A stretch of DNA of 64,000 bases from Pedobacter glucosidilyticus (GCF_002483235.1 NZ_DLHN01000022.1:124001-188000); one strand, 5' to 3'; numbered from the stretch's first letter, positions 34,544-43,454 are shown. Numbers and translations are program-made. The notes: a model not told the origin generated them from the letters alone.

Positions 34544-34963
34544 TCAGGAGATTTTCTGGATATCTATTAATCTTTCTGTTTCTGTAACAGGATAAATTTT
34601 AATTCTTACGTGATGGTACGGAATTAAATCGGCTATTTTTTCTGGCCATTCTATCATGCAATATTGTCCAGAGTAAAAGTAGTCTTCATAACCTAAATCA
34701 AAAGCTTCACTTTCATTTTTAATACGATAAAAATCAAAATGATAAATGGTATTATGGCTTCCTTTATACTCGTTTACAATAGAAAAAGTAGGGCTAGAAG
34801 TATGTTCTACTACGCCCAAATGCTTGCATAAATGGTTTATCAAAGTTGTTTTACCGGCTCCCATATCCCCATAAAAAGTAAAAATTTTCTCTTCGCCTGC
34901 AGCTTCTATAATTTGTTTTGCTGCTTCTGTAAGTTCTGATAAACTCTTAACGCTTATTTGCAT
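34544..34963 (-). CDS. tsaE: tRNA threonylcarbamoyladenosine biosynthesis ATPase TsaE
   Basis: A 139-residue P-loop ATPase that acts with TsaB and TsaD to form t6A37 in ANN-decoding tRNAs. The Walker A is GDMGAGKTTL and the SPTF and YHFDFYRI motifs are family-specific. It lies between porX (21 bp) and ald (1 bp) on the minus strand. Confidence 0.95.
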   Translation of the reverse strand: MQISVKSLSELTEAAKQIIEAAGEEKIFTFYGDMGAGKTTLINHLCKHLGVVEHTSSPTFSIVNEYKGSHNTIYHFDFYRIKNESEAFDLGYEDYFYSGQYCMIEWPEKIADLIPYHHVRIKIYPVTETERLIDIQKIS

Positions 34964-34984
34964 ATCGTAAAAATAAGCGATAAT

Positions 34985-36538
34985 TTATTTATTCTTATAT
35001 GTTACAAACGGAATTATCATTTCTTCTAAAGAAATGCCACCGTGTTGGAACGTTTCATTATAAAAGTTAACAAATTGGTTATAATTGTTTTGATATACAA
35101 AATAACTGTCTTCTTTAGCGAAAATAAAGCTAGAACTTACATGCAATTTTGGTAACTGTATCTCATGCGGGTTTTTTACATGATACACTTCTTTGCTGTT
35201 ATAGTTTAAGTTTTTGCCTTGTTTGTAGCGTAAGTTGGTATTGGTATTTCTATCGCCAATAACTTTGCTGGGATGTTTTACCCTTATGGTACCATGGTCA
35301 GTGGTAATCATTACTTTCACTTTCTTCTGCGAAAGTTTTTTCAAAAGGTCTAATAATGGCGAGTGCTCAAACCAGCTTAATGTTAAAGAGCGGTAAGCAG
35401 CATCATCATTAGCCAATTCTTTAATCATTTGCATATCTGTTCTGGCATGCGATAGCATATCCACAAAATTGTAAACAATGGCGTTTAAATCATTATCCAG
35501 CAGGTTAGACAAAGAATCGTTTAAGTCTTTTCCTTGGTCTTGATTTAATATTTTATGGTAAGAGAATTTAATATCTTTACGGAGTAAGCGTTTAATTTGG
35601 TCTTGTAAAAACTCTTCTTCATGTAGATTTTTACCACCTTCATCTTCATCATTTTGCCATAAGTTTGGAAAACGTTTTTCCATATCTAGCGGTAAAAGTC
35701 CAGAAAAAATGGCATTTCTGGCATATTGTGTTGCTGTTGGCAGGATACTGAAATAGCTATCTTCTTCTTCTAACCTAAAATACTCAGTAATTAAAGGATT
35801 GATAACTTTCCATTGATCATAACGCAGGTTATCTATCACAATAAAGAAGGTTGGAATATGCTCGTTTAAAGCCGGAAAAACTTTTTTCTTAAATAATTGG
35901 TGTGAAAATGTTGGTCCGTTATCTTGGTCATTTATCCATGTAGCATAATTTTTTTCCACAAACTTGCAAAACTGGGCGTTTGCTTCTGCCTTTTGCATGG
36001 TTAAAATTTCATGCATACCGGCATCTTCTAATTTTTCTAGTTTAAGCTCCCAAAACAGTATTTTTTTGTATACATCAATCCACTCCTGATAGTTTAAATT
36101 ATCATTCAAGGTCATACCAAGTGTTCTAAAATCTTGTTGGTAAGCCATAGATGTTTTTTCGCTAATCAAACGCTTATTATCAATCAACTTTTTAATAGTT
36201 AATAGTATTTGTTTAGGATTTACAGGCTTGATTAAATAATCATCTATGGTTGCACCAATGGCGTCTTCCATCAAGTATTCTTCTTCGCTTTTGGTAATCA
36301 TCACTACCGGAATATCTGGATTAATACTTTTAATAGAGGTTAAAGTCTCTAAGCCAGTTAAACCAGGCATATTCTCATCTAAAAAAACCAAATCAAAATC
36401 TTTTGATTTAAAAATTTCTAAAGCGTCATTTCCGTTGGTTGCAGTATCAATATGGTATCCTTTTTCGTTAAGAAATAAAATGTGTGGTTTTAAAAGATCT
36501 ATTTCATCATCTGCCCATAAAATATTGGCTGTTTGCAT
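34985..36538 (-). CDS. porX: Response regulator PorX (type IX secretion system signalling)
   Basis: A 517-residue two-domain protein. The N-terminal receiver has the acidic pair D10/D11, phospho-acceptor D54 (FLDENMPG) and the conserved Lys in LIKPVN. The rest is a PglZ/alkaline-phosphatase-superfamily effector, with metal-ligand-like motifs FVDMLSHARTD and TTDHGTI. PorX pairs with PorY and regulates T9SS gene expression or acts on nucleotides in Bacteroidota. No other T9SS gene is in the window. It heads the operon with tsaE and ald. Confidence 0.93.
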   Translation of the reverse strand: MQTANILWADDEIDLLKPHILFLNEKGYHIDTATNGNDALEIFKSKDFDLVFLDENMPGLTGLETLTSIKSINPDIPVVMITKSEEEYLMEDAIGATIDDYLIKPVNPKQILLTIKKLIDNKRLISEKTSMAYQQDFRTLGMTLNDNLNYQEWIDVYKKILFWELKLEKLEDAGMHEILTMQKAEANAQFCKFVEKNYATWINDQDNGPTFSHQLFKKKVFPALNEHIPTFFIVIDNLRYDQWKVINPLITEYFRLEEEDSYFSILPTATQYARNAIFSGLLPLDMEKRFPNLWQNDEDEGGKNLHEEEFLQDQIKRLLRKDIKFSYHKILNQDQGKDLNDSLSNLLDNDLNAIVYNFVDMLSHARTDMQMIKELANDDAAYRSLTLSWFEHSPLLDLLKKLSQKKVKVMITTDHGTIRVKHPSKVIGDRNTNTNLRYKQGKNLNYNSKEVYHVKNPHEIQLPKLHVSSSFIFAKEDSYFVYQNNYNQFVNFYNETFQHGGISLEEMIIPFVTYKNK

Positions 36539-36646
36539 ATCTTTATTTTCTATTATCAGTTAAAATATAAAAATGCTGTAAATATTGTATATTAATGCAT
36601 ACAGCATCAATAAAAATAACAAAATTTGTGCCTTATATAATTTCCT

Positions 36647-37867
36647 TTGAATAAGAATAAAATTATCAACGATCCGGTTTACGGTTTTATCAGCATCAAA
36701 ACAGATTTAATTTTTGATTTGATAGCGCATCCTTATTTTCAGCGCCTGAGATATATCAAGCAATTAGGGATGACACATTTGGTATATCCAGGAGCTTTAC
36801 ATACACGCTTTCACCATGCTTTAGGGGCTATGCACTTAATGCAATTGGCAGTAGAGCATTTACAAACTAAAGGGCATGATATTACACCAGAAGAAGCAGA
36901 AGCTGCTTGTATAGCAATTTTACTTCATGATATTGGCCATGGACCTTTCTCACACGCTTTAGAGCATTCTTTGGTCCCAAATGTTTCTCACGAGCGCATA
37001 AGCCGCTTATTTATGTCTCGTTTAAACCAAGAGTTTCATGGTAAGTTGGATATGGCTTTAGCTATTTTCAATAATAGTTATCCTAAAAAATTTTTATCAC
37101 AACTTATTTCAGGACAATTAGATTTAGACCGTTTAGATTATTTAAACCGCGATAGTTTTTTTAGTGGCGTAACTGAGGGTATGGTAAGCTCAGACCGTAT
37201 CATAAAGCTTTTGAATGTAAAGGATGGGTATTTAGTGGTAGAAGAAAAGGGTATTTATTCTATAGAGAAGTTTTTAATAGCCCGTAGGCTGATGTATTGG
37301 CAGGTTTACTTACATAAAACGGTGGTTGCAGCAGAGCAATTATTGGTTAAAATTTTAAAAAGAGCAAGAGCATTGGCTAAGGCAAATGTAAACCTTTTTG
37401 CAACACCAGCTTTAAGTCATTTTTTATATCATGACATACTAGCCCGTGAATTTACAGAAGATAGTGAGCATGTTTCTTACTTCGCAAAATTAGACGACCA
37501 TGATATGATGGCGGCAGTGAAAGTATGGCAAAATCATGATGATTTTATTTTAAGTACCCTTTGTAAAAATCTTATCCAAAGAAACCTTTATAAAGTAGAA
37601 ATAGATAATGCTTTGCCAGATGAAGCTAGAGTTGCTACCATAAAAGCTCATATAATAGAAAAATTGGCTATCAGTGATGAAGAATCTGAGTATTTTATTT
37701 TTAGTGATACCATCAATAATATGGCTTATAAAATAGGGAATGGTAGTATAAAAGTTTTGTTAAAAAGTGGGCTTATAGAAGATATAGCGGCGGTTTCTGA
37801 TAATTCTAACCTAGAGGCCTTATCAAAAGTGGTTACAAAAAATTTCCTTTGTTATTTAAAAGTATAA
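36647..37867 (+). CDS. HD-domain phosphohydrolase
   Basis: A 406-residue cytoplasmic HD protein related to dNTP triphosphohydrolases. The metal motifs are visible: HTRFHHALGAMHLM (first His), LLHDIGHGPFSHALEH (HD pair and next His) and LDLDRLDYLNRD. The start is TTG at 36647; no ATG fits before the conserved DPVYGF. It is divergent from porX and heads the region leading to the lipid A genes. The substrate is unknown. Confidence 0.88.
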   Translation: MNKNKIINDPVYGFISIKTDLIFDLIAHPYFQRLRYIKQLGMTHLVYPGALHTRFHHALGAMHLMQLAVEHLQTKGHDITPEEAEAACIAILLHDIGHGPFSHALEHSLVPNVSHERISRLFMSRLNQEFHGKLDMALAIFNNSYPKKFLSQLISGQLDLDRLDYLNRDSFFSGVTEGMVSSDRIIKLLNVKDGYLVVEEKGIYSIEKFLIARRLMYWQVYLHKTVVAAEQLLVKILKRARALAKANVNLFATPALSHFLYHDILAREFTEDSEHVSYFAKLDDHDMMAAVKVWQNHDDFILSTLCKNLIQRNLYKVEIDNALPDEARVATIKAHIIEKLAISDEESEYFIFSDTINNMAYKIGNGSIKVLLKSGLIEDIAAVSDNSNLEALSKVVTKNFLCYLKV

Positions 37868-37896
37868 CTTTGTTAGCTTGTATTTTAACCTAACAA

Positions 37897-37927
37897 TTTG
37901 TTCATTTCATATTATCAGTTAATTTTG
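37897..37927 (+). promoter_or_regulatory. lpxD promoter, apparently leaderless
   Basis: TTTG, 19 nt, TAATTTTG: both Bacteroidota elements at exact spacing. The -7 box ends 4 bp before the lpxD ATG (37932), so transcription should start at or next to the A of ATG. Confidence 0.65.
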
Positions 37928-37931
37928 CCAA

Positions 37932-38981
37932 ATGCAATTTACCGCAAAAGAGGTTAGTTTATTGCTAAATGGAACCATAGAAGGTAATCCAGAAGCAGTA
38001 GTTTTTAAGTTAGCAAAAATTGAAGAAGCCAATGAAGGTAGTCTTTCTTTTTTAGCTAACCCTAAGTATGAATCTCATCTTTATACTACCCAAGCTTCTG
38101 TGGTAATTATAAATAAAGATTTAGAGTTAACCCAACCAGTTAAAACAACGGTTATCAGGGTTAATGATGCTTACAGCAGTTTCTCTGTTTTACTAGAGAA
38201 ATACAATACTCTTAAATTAAATAAAGTAGGTATAGAAGAGCCATCTTTTATTCACCCAGATGCTGTTATTGGGAAAGATGTGTTTATTGGTGCCTTTACT
38301 TATATTGGTGCCAATGCAAAAGTTGGTGATGGCGCAAAAATCTATCCCCATTCCTTTTTAGGAGATAATGTAGAAGTAGGTACTTTTTCTACTTTATTTT
38401 CTGGGGTAAAAGTTTACCACGATTGTATCATAGGAAATAATGTTATCATCCATAGTAATGCCGTAATAGGCAGTGATGGCTTTGGTTTTGCTCCACAAGC
38501 AGATGGTTCTTACCATAAAATAAGTCAAATTGGTAATGTTATTATTGAAGATTGGGTAGAAGTTGGTGCCAATACTTGTATAGATAGGGCAACCATGGGT
38601 TCTACCATCATCCGTAAAGGTGTTAAATTAGATAACCTTATACAAATTGCACATAATGCAGAAATAGGTTCAAACACCGTAATTGCTTCGCAAACGGGAG
38701 TTTCTGGCAGTACCAAAGTTGGCGAAAACTGTATTATTGGTGGGCAAGTGGGTGTTGTAGGGCATATCAGCTTAGCTAAGGGTACACAAATACAAGCAAA
38801 ATCAGGTATCAATAAATCCATAGAAGAAGAGAATAAAAAATGGGGAGGTGCGCCAGCAACCACCTATCAAAATTATATGCGGTCTCAGGTAATTATCCAA
38901 AGGCTCCCAGAAATGGAGAAAAAAATTGAAGATTTACAGCGTATGCTTAAAGAACTTCAGGATAATACCATTAATAAATAA
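37932..38981 (+). CDS. lpxD: UDP-3-O-(3-hydroxyacyl)glucosamine N-acyltransferase
   Basis: A 349-residue left-handed beta-helix enzyme adding the second acyl chain in lipid A synthesis. An N-terminal uridine-binding domain (1-105) precedes hexapeptide repeats (about 105-300) and a C-terminal helix. The catalytic His is in QIAHNAEIG near residue 237. It is the first gene of lpxD-lpxC/fabZ-lpxA. Its promoter lies so close that the mRNA seems leaderless. Confidence 0.96.
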   Translation: MQFTAKEVSLLLNGTIEGNPEAVVFKLAKIEEANEGSLSFLANPKYESHLYTTQASVVIINKDLELTQPVKTTVIRVNDAYSSFSVLLEKYNTLKLNKVGIEEPSFIHPDAVIGKDVFIGAFTYIGANAKVGDGAKIYPHSFLGDNVEVGTFSTLFSGVKVYHDCIIGNNVIIHSNAVIGSDGFGFAPQADGSYHKISQIGNVIIEDWVEVGANTCIDRATMGSTIIRKGVKLDNLIQIAHNAEIGSNTVIASQTGVSGSTKVGENCIIGGQVGVVGHISLAKGTQIQAKSGINKSIEEENKKWGGAPATTYQNYMRSQVIIQRLPEMEKKIEDLQRMLKELQDNTINK

Positions 38982-38990
38982 CACTACAGT

Positions 38991-40403
38991 ATGAATCTTA
39001 GGCAAAGAACTATTAAATCAGATATTAGCGTAAGCGGAGTAGGATTACATACTGGTGCAAAAGTTACCTTAACTTTTAAACCAGCTCCTGAAAATCATGG
39101 ATACAAATTTAAAAGAGTTGATTTACCCGGCCAACCTATCATAGATGCAGATGTTGATAATGTTACTGATACAGCAAGAAGCACCACACTATCACAAAAC
39201 GGAGCCAGCGTAAGCACTACAGAACATGTTTTAGCGTCTTTAGTGGGTTGTGATGTAGATAATGTGATGATAGAACTAGATGGGATAGAAGTTCCTATCT
39301 TAGATGGTAGTTCTATAGCATTTGTAAAAGCATTAGAATCGGTAGGTTTTGTAGAGCAAGACGCAGATAGAGAGTATTACCATATTCCTCATAACATCCA
39401 TTATTCTGAGGATGATAGAAAAGTAGAAATGGTGGCTATGCCTTTGGATGATTATAGATTTACCTGTATGGTAGATTATAACTCTCCGGTATTAGGCAGT
39501 CAACACGCAACCATTTCAAGTATAGGCGAGTTTAATGATGAGATTGCTTCTTGCAGAACTTTTGTTTTTTTACACGAGCTTAAAATGCTTTTAAAGCATA
39601 ACCTTATTAAGGGTGGTGATATTAACAATGCAATTGTTATTGTAGACCACGAAATAGAAGATAACGAGCTTAAAGAATTAGCAGCAGCTTTTAATCGTGA
39701 TGAGATAAAAGTAGCCAGAGAAGGGATTCTAAACAATATAGAATTACGTTACCAAAACGAGCCTGCCCGACATAAACTATTAGATATGATAGGCGATTTA
39801 GCTTTAATAGGTACACCTATCAAAGGGCATATTATGGCTGCTCGTCCGGGCCATGCTGCAAACGTAGCTTTTGCAAAGAAGATAAAAGCAGCCATCAAAA
39901 AAGAAAAAAAGAAAAAAGCGCAACATGTGTATGATCCACAAGCAAAACCGCTTTATGATATTACCAAAATCATGGAGATTTTGCCACACAGACAACCGTT
40001 TTTATTCATCGATAAGATATTAGAACTTACCAAAACTTATGTTGTGGGGGTAAAAAATGTTACCATGAATGAAGAGTTCTTTAAAGGACACTTCCCAGGT
40101 GCACCTGTTTTACCTGGAGTAGTTCAAATTGAAGCCATGGCGCAAACAGGAGGTATCTTAGTATTAAGTACAGTAGAAGACCCCCAAAATTACCTTACCT
40201 ATTTCTTAAAAATAGATAAAGTGAGATTTAGAGCACAAGTTTTACCAGGAGACACCATAGTTTTTAGATGTGATTTAATGGAACCTATTAGAAGAGGCAT
40301 TGCACAAATGAAAGGTATTGGTATGGTAGGTGAAACCGTTGTGGTAGAAGCCGAAATGATGGCGCAAATTAGTAAAGTTAGAGAAACCAATACAGCTTCA
40401 TGA
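38991..40403 (+). CDS. lpxC/fabZ: Fused LpxC deacetylase / FabZ dehydratase
   Basis: A 470-residue bifunctional enzyme. Residues 1-305 are LpxC, the zinc deacetylase that commits UDP-acyl-GlcNAc to lipid A (TEHVLASL for zinc, RHKLLDMIGDL, GHIMAARPGH). Residues about 322-470 are FabZ, the 3-hydroxyacyl-ACP dehydratase (ILPHRQPFLFIDKI, GHFPGAPVLPGV with the catalytic His). A basic linker KKEKKKKAQ joins them. The fusion is usual in Bacteroidota and couples lipid A to fatty acid synthesis. The stop overlaps lpxA (ATGA). Confidence 0.97.
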   Translation: MNLRQRTIKSDISVSGVGLHTGAKVTLTFKPAPENHGYKFKRVDLPGQPIIDADVDNVTDTARSTTLSQNGASVSTTEHVLASLVGCDVDNVMIELDGIEVPILDGSSIAFVKALESVGFVEQDADREYYHIPHNIHYSEDDRKVEMVAMPLDDYRFTCMVDYNSPVLGSQHATISSIGEFNDEIASCRTFVFLHELKMLLKHNLIKGGDINNAIVIVDHEIEDNELKELAAAFNRDEIKVAREGILNNIELRYQNEPARHKLLDMIGDLALIGTPIKGHIMAARPGHAANVAFAKKIKAAIKKEKKKKAQHVYDPQAKPLYDITKIMEILPHRQPFLFIDKILELTKTYVVGVKNVTMNEEFFKGHFPGAPVLPGVVQIEAMAQTGGILVLSTVEDPQNYLTYFLKIDKVRFRAQVLPGDTIVFRCDLMEPIRRGIAQMKGIGMVGETVVVEAEMMAQISKVRETNTAS

Positions 40404-41182
40404 TACAACCATTAGCTTACATACACCCACAAGCAAAAATTGCTAACAGTGTAGTTATAGACCCTTTTGCGGTTATACACAAAGACGTAGAAATTGGCGA
40501 GGGAACCTGGATAGGTTCTAATGTTACCATTATGGATGGTGCTAGAATTGGTAAGAATTGTAAAATCTTTCCCGGTGCCGTTATTTCTGCTATTCCGCAA
40601 GATTTAAAATATGCTGGCGAAGAAACCCTAGCCATTATAGGTGATAATACCACCATAAGAGAATATGTTACCATTAACCGCGGCACTAATGATAAATGGG
40701 AAACAAAAGTAGGTAAAAACTGCTTATTAATGGCTTATTGCCACGTAGCGCATGATTGTGAAGTTGGAGATAATTGTATTTTCTCTAATAATACAACCCT
40801 TGCTGGGCATATCACCATTGGTGATAATGTAGTGCTTGCTGGCATGGTAGCTATACATCAATTCTGTAAAGTTGGTTCTCATGCTTTTGTTACTGGCGGC
40901 TCTTTGGTACGTAAGGATATACCGCCGTACGTAAAAGTTGCTCGCGAACCACTTTCTTATACAGGTATAAACTCCGTTGGCTTAAGAAGAAGAGGATTTA
41001 CATCAGAAAAAATTAACGAAATACAAGAAATTTATCGCGTACTTTTTGTTAAGCATAACAATGTAACCAAAGCTTTAGACATTATTGAAGCTGATTTCAA
41101 ACCAACAGAAGAGCGTGATGAGATTATAAATTTCATCAGAAACTCTAATAGAGGGGTCATGAAAGGCTTCGGAAATTCTTAA
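40400..41182 (+). CDS. lpxA: UDP-N-acetylglucosamine O-acyltransferase
   Basis: A 260-residue trimeric beta-helix enzyme of the first lipid A step. The catalytic His is in MAYCHVAHDCEVG, and the C-terminal helical part is LRRRGFTSEKINEI. The hexapeptide repeats fill about residues 8-190. It overlaps the lpxC/fabZ stop (ATGA) and is followed 10 bp later by an ABC ATPase gene. Confidence 0.96.
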   Translation: MIQPLAYIHPQAKIANSVVIDPFAVIHKDVEIGEGTWIGSNVTIMDGARIGKNCKIFPGAVISAIPQDLKYAGEETLAIIGDNTTIREYVTINRGTNDKWETKVGKNCLLMAYCHVAHDCEVGDNCIFSNNTTLAGHITIGDNVVLAGMVAIHQFCKVGSHAFVTGGSLVRKDIPPYVKVAREPLSYTGINSVGLRRRGFTSEKINEIQEIYRVLFVKHNNVTKALDIIEADFKPTEERDEIINFIRNSNRGVMKGFGNS

Positions 41183-41192
41183 AATCTCTTTC

Positions 41193-41816
41193 ATGGAGAT
41201 TATTCTTAACCAAGTAAGCAGGCGCTTTAACCGCGAGTGGATTTTTAAAGAAATCAACTATACCTTTTCCTCTGGTAATGCCTATGCTTTTTTGGGAATT
41301 AATGGTTCTGGAAAATCAACTTTATTGCAAATTATTTCTGGATCTTTAGCTCCTAGTGCTGGCATCATTAGTTATAAAGATAGTGAAGGAAAACCGATAG
41401 AGGTAGAAAATATTTTCGAGCATATCAGTATAGCAGCACCCTATTTAGAATTGATAGAAGATTTCACCCTACAAGAAATTATAAAATTCCATTTCTCTTT
41501 CAAAAAGCGGTTCTTACATCAATCTGATGATGAGGTTATAGCCATCTTAAATATGGCGGCTAATAAAAATAAAGCTGTAAAATATTTTTCCTCGGGGATG
41601 AAACAAAGGGTAAAATTGGCATTAGCATTTTTATCTGATACACCTATTTTAATTTTAGATGAACCAACTGCCAATTTAGATGAGCAAGGAAGCAATTGGT
41701 ATCTGGAAATGATTAAAAAATACTCACAAAATCGTTTAGTATTGATAGGTTCTAACCAGCCGCAAGAGTATTCTTTCTCTGAAAACCATTTATACTTAGC
41801 AAATTACAAATCATAA
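41193..41816 (+). CDS. ABC transporter ATP-binding protein
   Basis: A 207-residue lone ATPase. Walker A is GINGSGKSTL, the signature is YFSSGMKQRVKLAL and Walker B is ILILDEPTANLD. No permease gene is adjacent, so its membrane partner lies elsewhere. It sits 10 bp after lpxA; the order HD-lpxD-lpxC/fabZ-lpxA-ABC-efp is one I associate with Sphingobacteriaceae. A role in envelope lipid or LPS handling is inferred from position only. Confidence 0.88.
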   Translation: MEIILNQVSRRFNREWIFKEINYTFSSGNAYAFLGINGSGKSTLLQIISGSLAPSAGIISYKDSEGKPIEVENIFEHISIAAPYLELIEDFTLQEIIKFHFSFKKRFLHQSDDEVIAILNMAANKNKAVKYFSSGMKQRVKLALAFLSDTPILILDEPTANLDEQGSNWYLEMIKKYSQNRLVLIGSNQPQEYSFSENHLYLANYKS

Positions 41817-41877
41817 AGCTTAAAACAGAAACACAGCATTATTGTTGCTATATACAATATTTAATTATACCTTTGCA

Positions 41878-41885
41878 CACCCAAA
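41878..41885 (+). promoter_or_regulatory. -7 box of efp (TACCTTTG)
   Basis: Exact TAnnTTTG, 15 bp before the efp ATG, predicting a leader of about 10 nt. Confidence 0.55.
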
Positions 41886-41900
41886 AATAAGCATTACAAC

Positions 41901-42464
41901 ATGGCAAAAGCATCAGAAATTAAAAACGGTAATATCTTAAGATTTAACGGTGATTTAGTGACTGTTGAAGAATTTATTCATCGTACACCAGGTAACTTAA
42001 GAGCATTTTATCAGGCAAGAATGAGAAACGTAAAAACCGGTAAATTGGTTGAGTATCGTTTCCGTACTGATGAGGAGGTTGAAATTTGCCGTGTTGAAAC
42101 CAATGACTATCAGTATTTATATGATGATGCTGATTTCTTTGTAGTGATGGATAACCGTACTTATGAGCAATTTAATATTCCTAAATTCTTATTTGGAGAA
42201 GCTGCTCGTTTCTTAAAAGAAGGTATGAATGTTATCATCGCTTTTGAAAGCGAAGAGCCTATTATGGCACAAGCACCACATTCGGTAGAGTTAGAAATTA
42301 CTTATACAGAGCCAGCTGTAAAAGGCGATACATCAACAAACGCTACTAAATTAGCTACAGTTGAAACCGGAGTAGAAATTAGAGTGCCTTTATTTATTAA
42401 CCAAGGTGATAAAGTTAAGGTTGATACTGCAACAGGAAGTTATATAGAAAGAGTAAAAAATTAA
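41901..42464 (+). CDS. efp: Elongation factor P with Asn at the loop tip
   Basis: A 187-residue EF-P, which relieves ribosome stalling at polyproline. Three domains are recognisable: KOW-like (1-65), OB (67-128) and the C-terminal OB (129-187). The functional loop of domain I reads PGNLRAF, so the position of the modified Lys34 of E. coli (PGKGQAF) is Asn32. Neither lysyl nor rhamnosyl modification of that residue is therefore possible. The gene is monocistronic, with its own promoter and terminator. Confidence 0.95.
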   Translation: MAKASEIKNGNILRFNGDLVTVEEFIHRTPGNLRAFYQARMRNVKTGKLVEYRFRTDEEVEICRVETNDYQYLYDDADFFVVMDNRTYEQFNIPKFLFGEAARFLKEGMNVIIAFESEEPIMAQAPHSVELEITYTEPAVKGDTSTNATKLATVETGVEIRVPLFINQGDKVKVDTATGSYIERVKN

Positions 42465-42492
42465 GATTTCATATTTAGGTTTAGGTTGATTA

Positions 42493-42527
42493 CGGTCTCG
42501 TTTCTTTGAAACAGAGGCCGTTTTTTA
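42493..42527 (+). terminator. Terminator of efp
   Basis: ACGGTCTCGTTTC, 3-nt loop, GAAACAGAGGCCGT with one bulge and one G-U pair, then TTTTT. Confidence 0.85.
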
Positions 42528-42560
42528 TTTGTAATCTTTATATTAGAGCTTTAAATAGCC

Positions 42561-43157
42561 ATGCAGAATTTGAAAAAAGAAATTCGAAGTCAAATGAGGT
42601 TAAGGCGTTTGAGCCTCAGTAAAGCAGAATTTTGGGATTTAAATGATCAAATTTTAGAGCATATTAAAACCATAAACTGGGCTACTTACCAATATGTACA
42701 TATCTTCCTCCCTATCAAAGAAAATAACGAGGTTGATACTTTTGAGATACTTTCCTTTTTTAAGCATCAATACCCCCATCTTAAAATCGTTGTTCCGAGA
42801 ACTAATTTTAAAGAGTCTAAATTAGAAAACGTAGTTTTTGATCATTATCAAACAGTTTTGCGTAAAAACGAGTACCATATACCAGAACCTGTTTATGGTC
42901 ATATTATTCCAAGTGATTTAATAGATGTTATTTTTGTTCCGCTTTTAGCTTTTGATGAAGATGGAAATAGAATTGGCTATGGCGGAGGTTTTTATGACAG
43001 ATTTTTAAGTACCTGTAAAAAGGATGCTTTAAAAATAGGACTATCTTTATTTCCACCATTAAAAGAAAACCTCGTAGCAGATGAGTTTGATATTCGCTTA
43101 AACCAATGTATTACGCCAGAAAGGCATTATTTCTTTAGCAATAAAGCGAGAAAGTAA
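42561..43157 (+). CDS. 5-formyltetrahydrofolate cyclo-ligase
   Basis: A 198-residue ATP-dependent enzyme that converts 5-formyl-THF to 5,10-methenyl-THF in the cytoplasm. The family end motif is complete: LLAFDEDGNRIGYGGGFYDRFL, and the N-terminal RSQMRLRRLSLS helix is typical. It is a single gene between efp and a gap holding two short transcription units. Confidence 0.93.
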   Translation: MQNLKKEIRSQMRLRRLSLSKAEFWDLNDQILEHIKTINWATYQYVHIFLPIKENNEVDTFEILSFFKHQYPHLKIVVPRTNFKESKLENVVFDHYQTVLRKNEYHIPEPVYGHIIPSDLIDVIFVPLLAFDEDGNRIGYGGGFYDRFLSTCKKDALKIGLSLFPPLKENLVADEFDIRLNQCITPERHYFFSNKARK

Positions 43158-43219
43158 ATACTTTTTAAAAAATTTAAAATGATAATTTCATAATTTTTGT
43201 AACTTTTTTTCATAAAATA

Positions 43220-43249
43220 TTGCAACTTTTATAAAAATACGTATATTTA
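43220..43249 (+). promoter_or_regulatory. Promoter of the first short unit
   Basis: TTG, 19 nt, TATATTTA (last base of the -7 box differs from consensus). Confidence 0.45.
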
Positions 43250-43254
43250 AATAT

Positions 43255-43308
43255 TAAACTATCCAACTATAGCCTATTTGCCCTCTCCAACCGGACGAGG
43301 GCTTTTTT
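43255..43308 (+). ncRNA. Candidate small RNA 1
   Basis: A predicted transcript of about 52 nt ending at the hairpin GCCCTC, 11-nt loop TCCAACCGGAC, GAGGGC, then T6 (43280-43308). It starts about 6 nt after its -7 box. It could instead be the terminator of the cyclo-ligase gene with a chance promoter. No known RNA family is recognised. Confidence 0.35.
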
Positions 43309-43364
43309 ATTTATGCAACATTATTATTACTGTATTATCAAAATGTTAAATAATGTTAACGTTG

Positions 43365-43394
43365 TTTGAGATAATGATAATAAACCTATATTTG
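43365..43394 (+). promoter_or_regulatory. Promoter of the second short unit
   Basis: TTTG, 18 nt, TATATTTG; the -7 box is a perfect match. Confidence 0.55.
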
Positions 43395-43399
43395 TAACA

Positions 43400-43454
43400 G
43401 GTTTATAATTGGTTAGTATAAAGGTCTTCATTCTCCCCGTTTGAAGACTTTTTT
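43400..43454 (+). ncRNA. Candidate small RNA 2
   Basis: A predicted transcript of about 55 nt ending at GTCTTCA, 11-nt loop TTCTCCCCGTT, TGAAGAC, then T6 (43424-43454). No plus-strand gene lies between the two terminators, so this terminator has no obvious other use. Like unit 1, it has an 11-nt C-rich loop, but the rest differs. Confidence 0.42.

Noticed and set aside
38991..40403. lpxC/fabZ fusion as a novelty
   Set aside because: The fusion is already the known form in Bacteroidota.
379..41070. TGTAAC matches inside genes (for example near 379, 27625, 30540 and 41062)
   Set aside because: None has GTCTTA at 16-18 nt, so they are chance coding matches.
43393..43429. TGTAACA followed by GTCTTC in the short-RNA region, as another ECF site
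   Set aside because: The spacing is 24 nt instead of 17 and the last base differs; TGTAACA here overlaps the -7 box TATATTTG.
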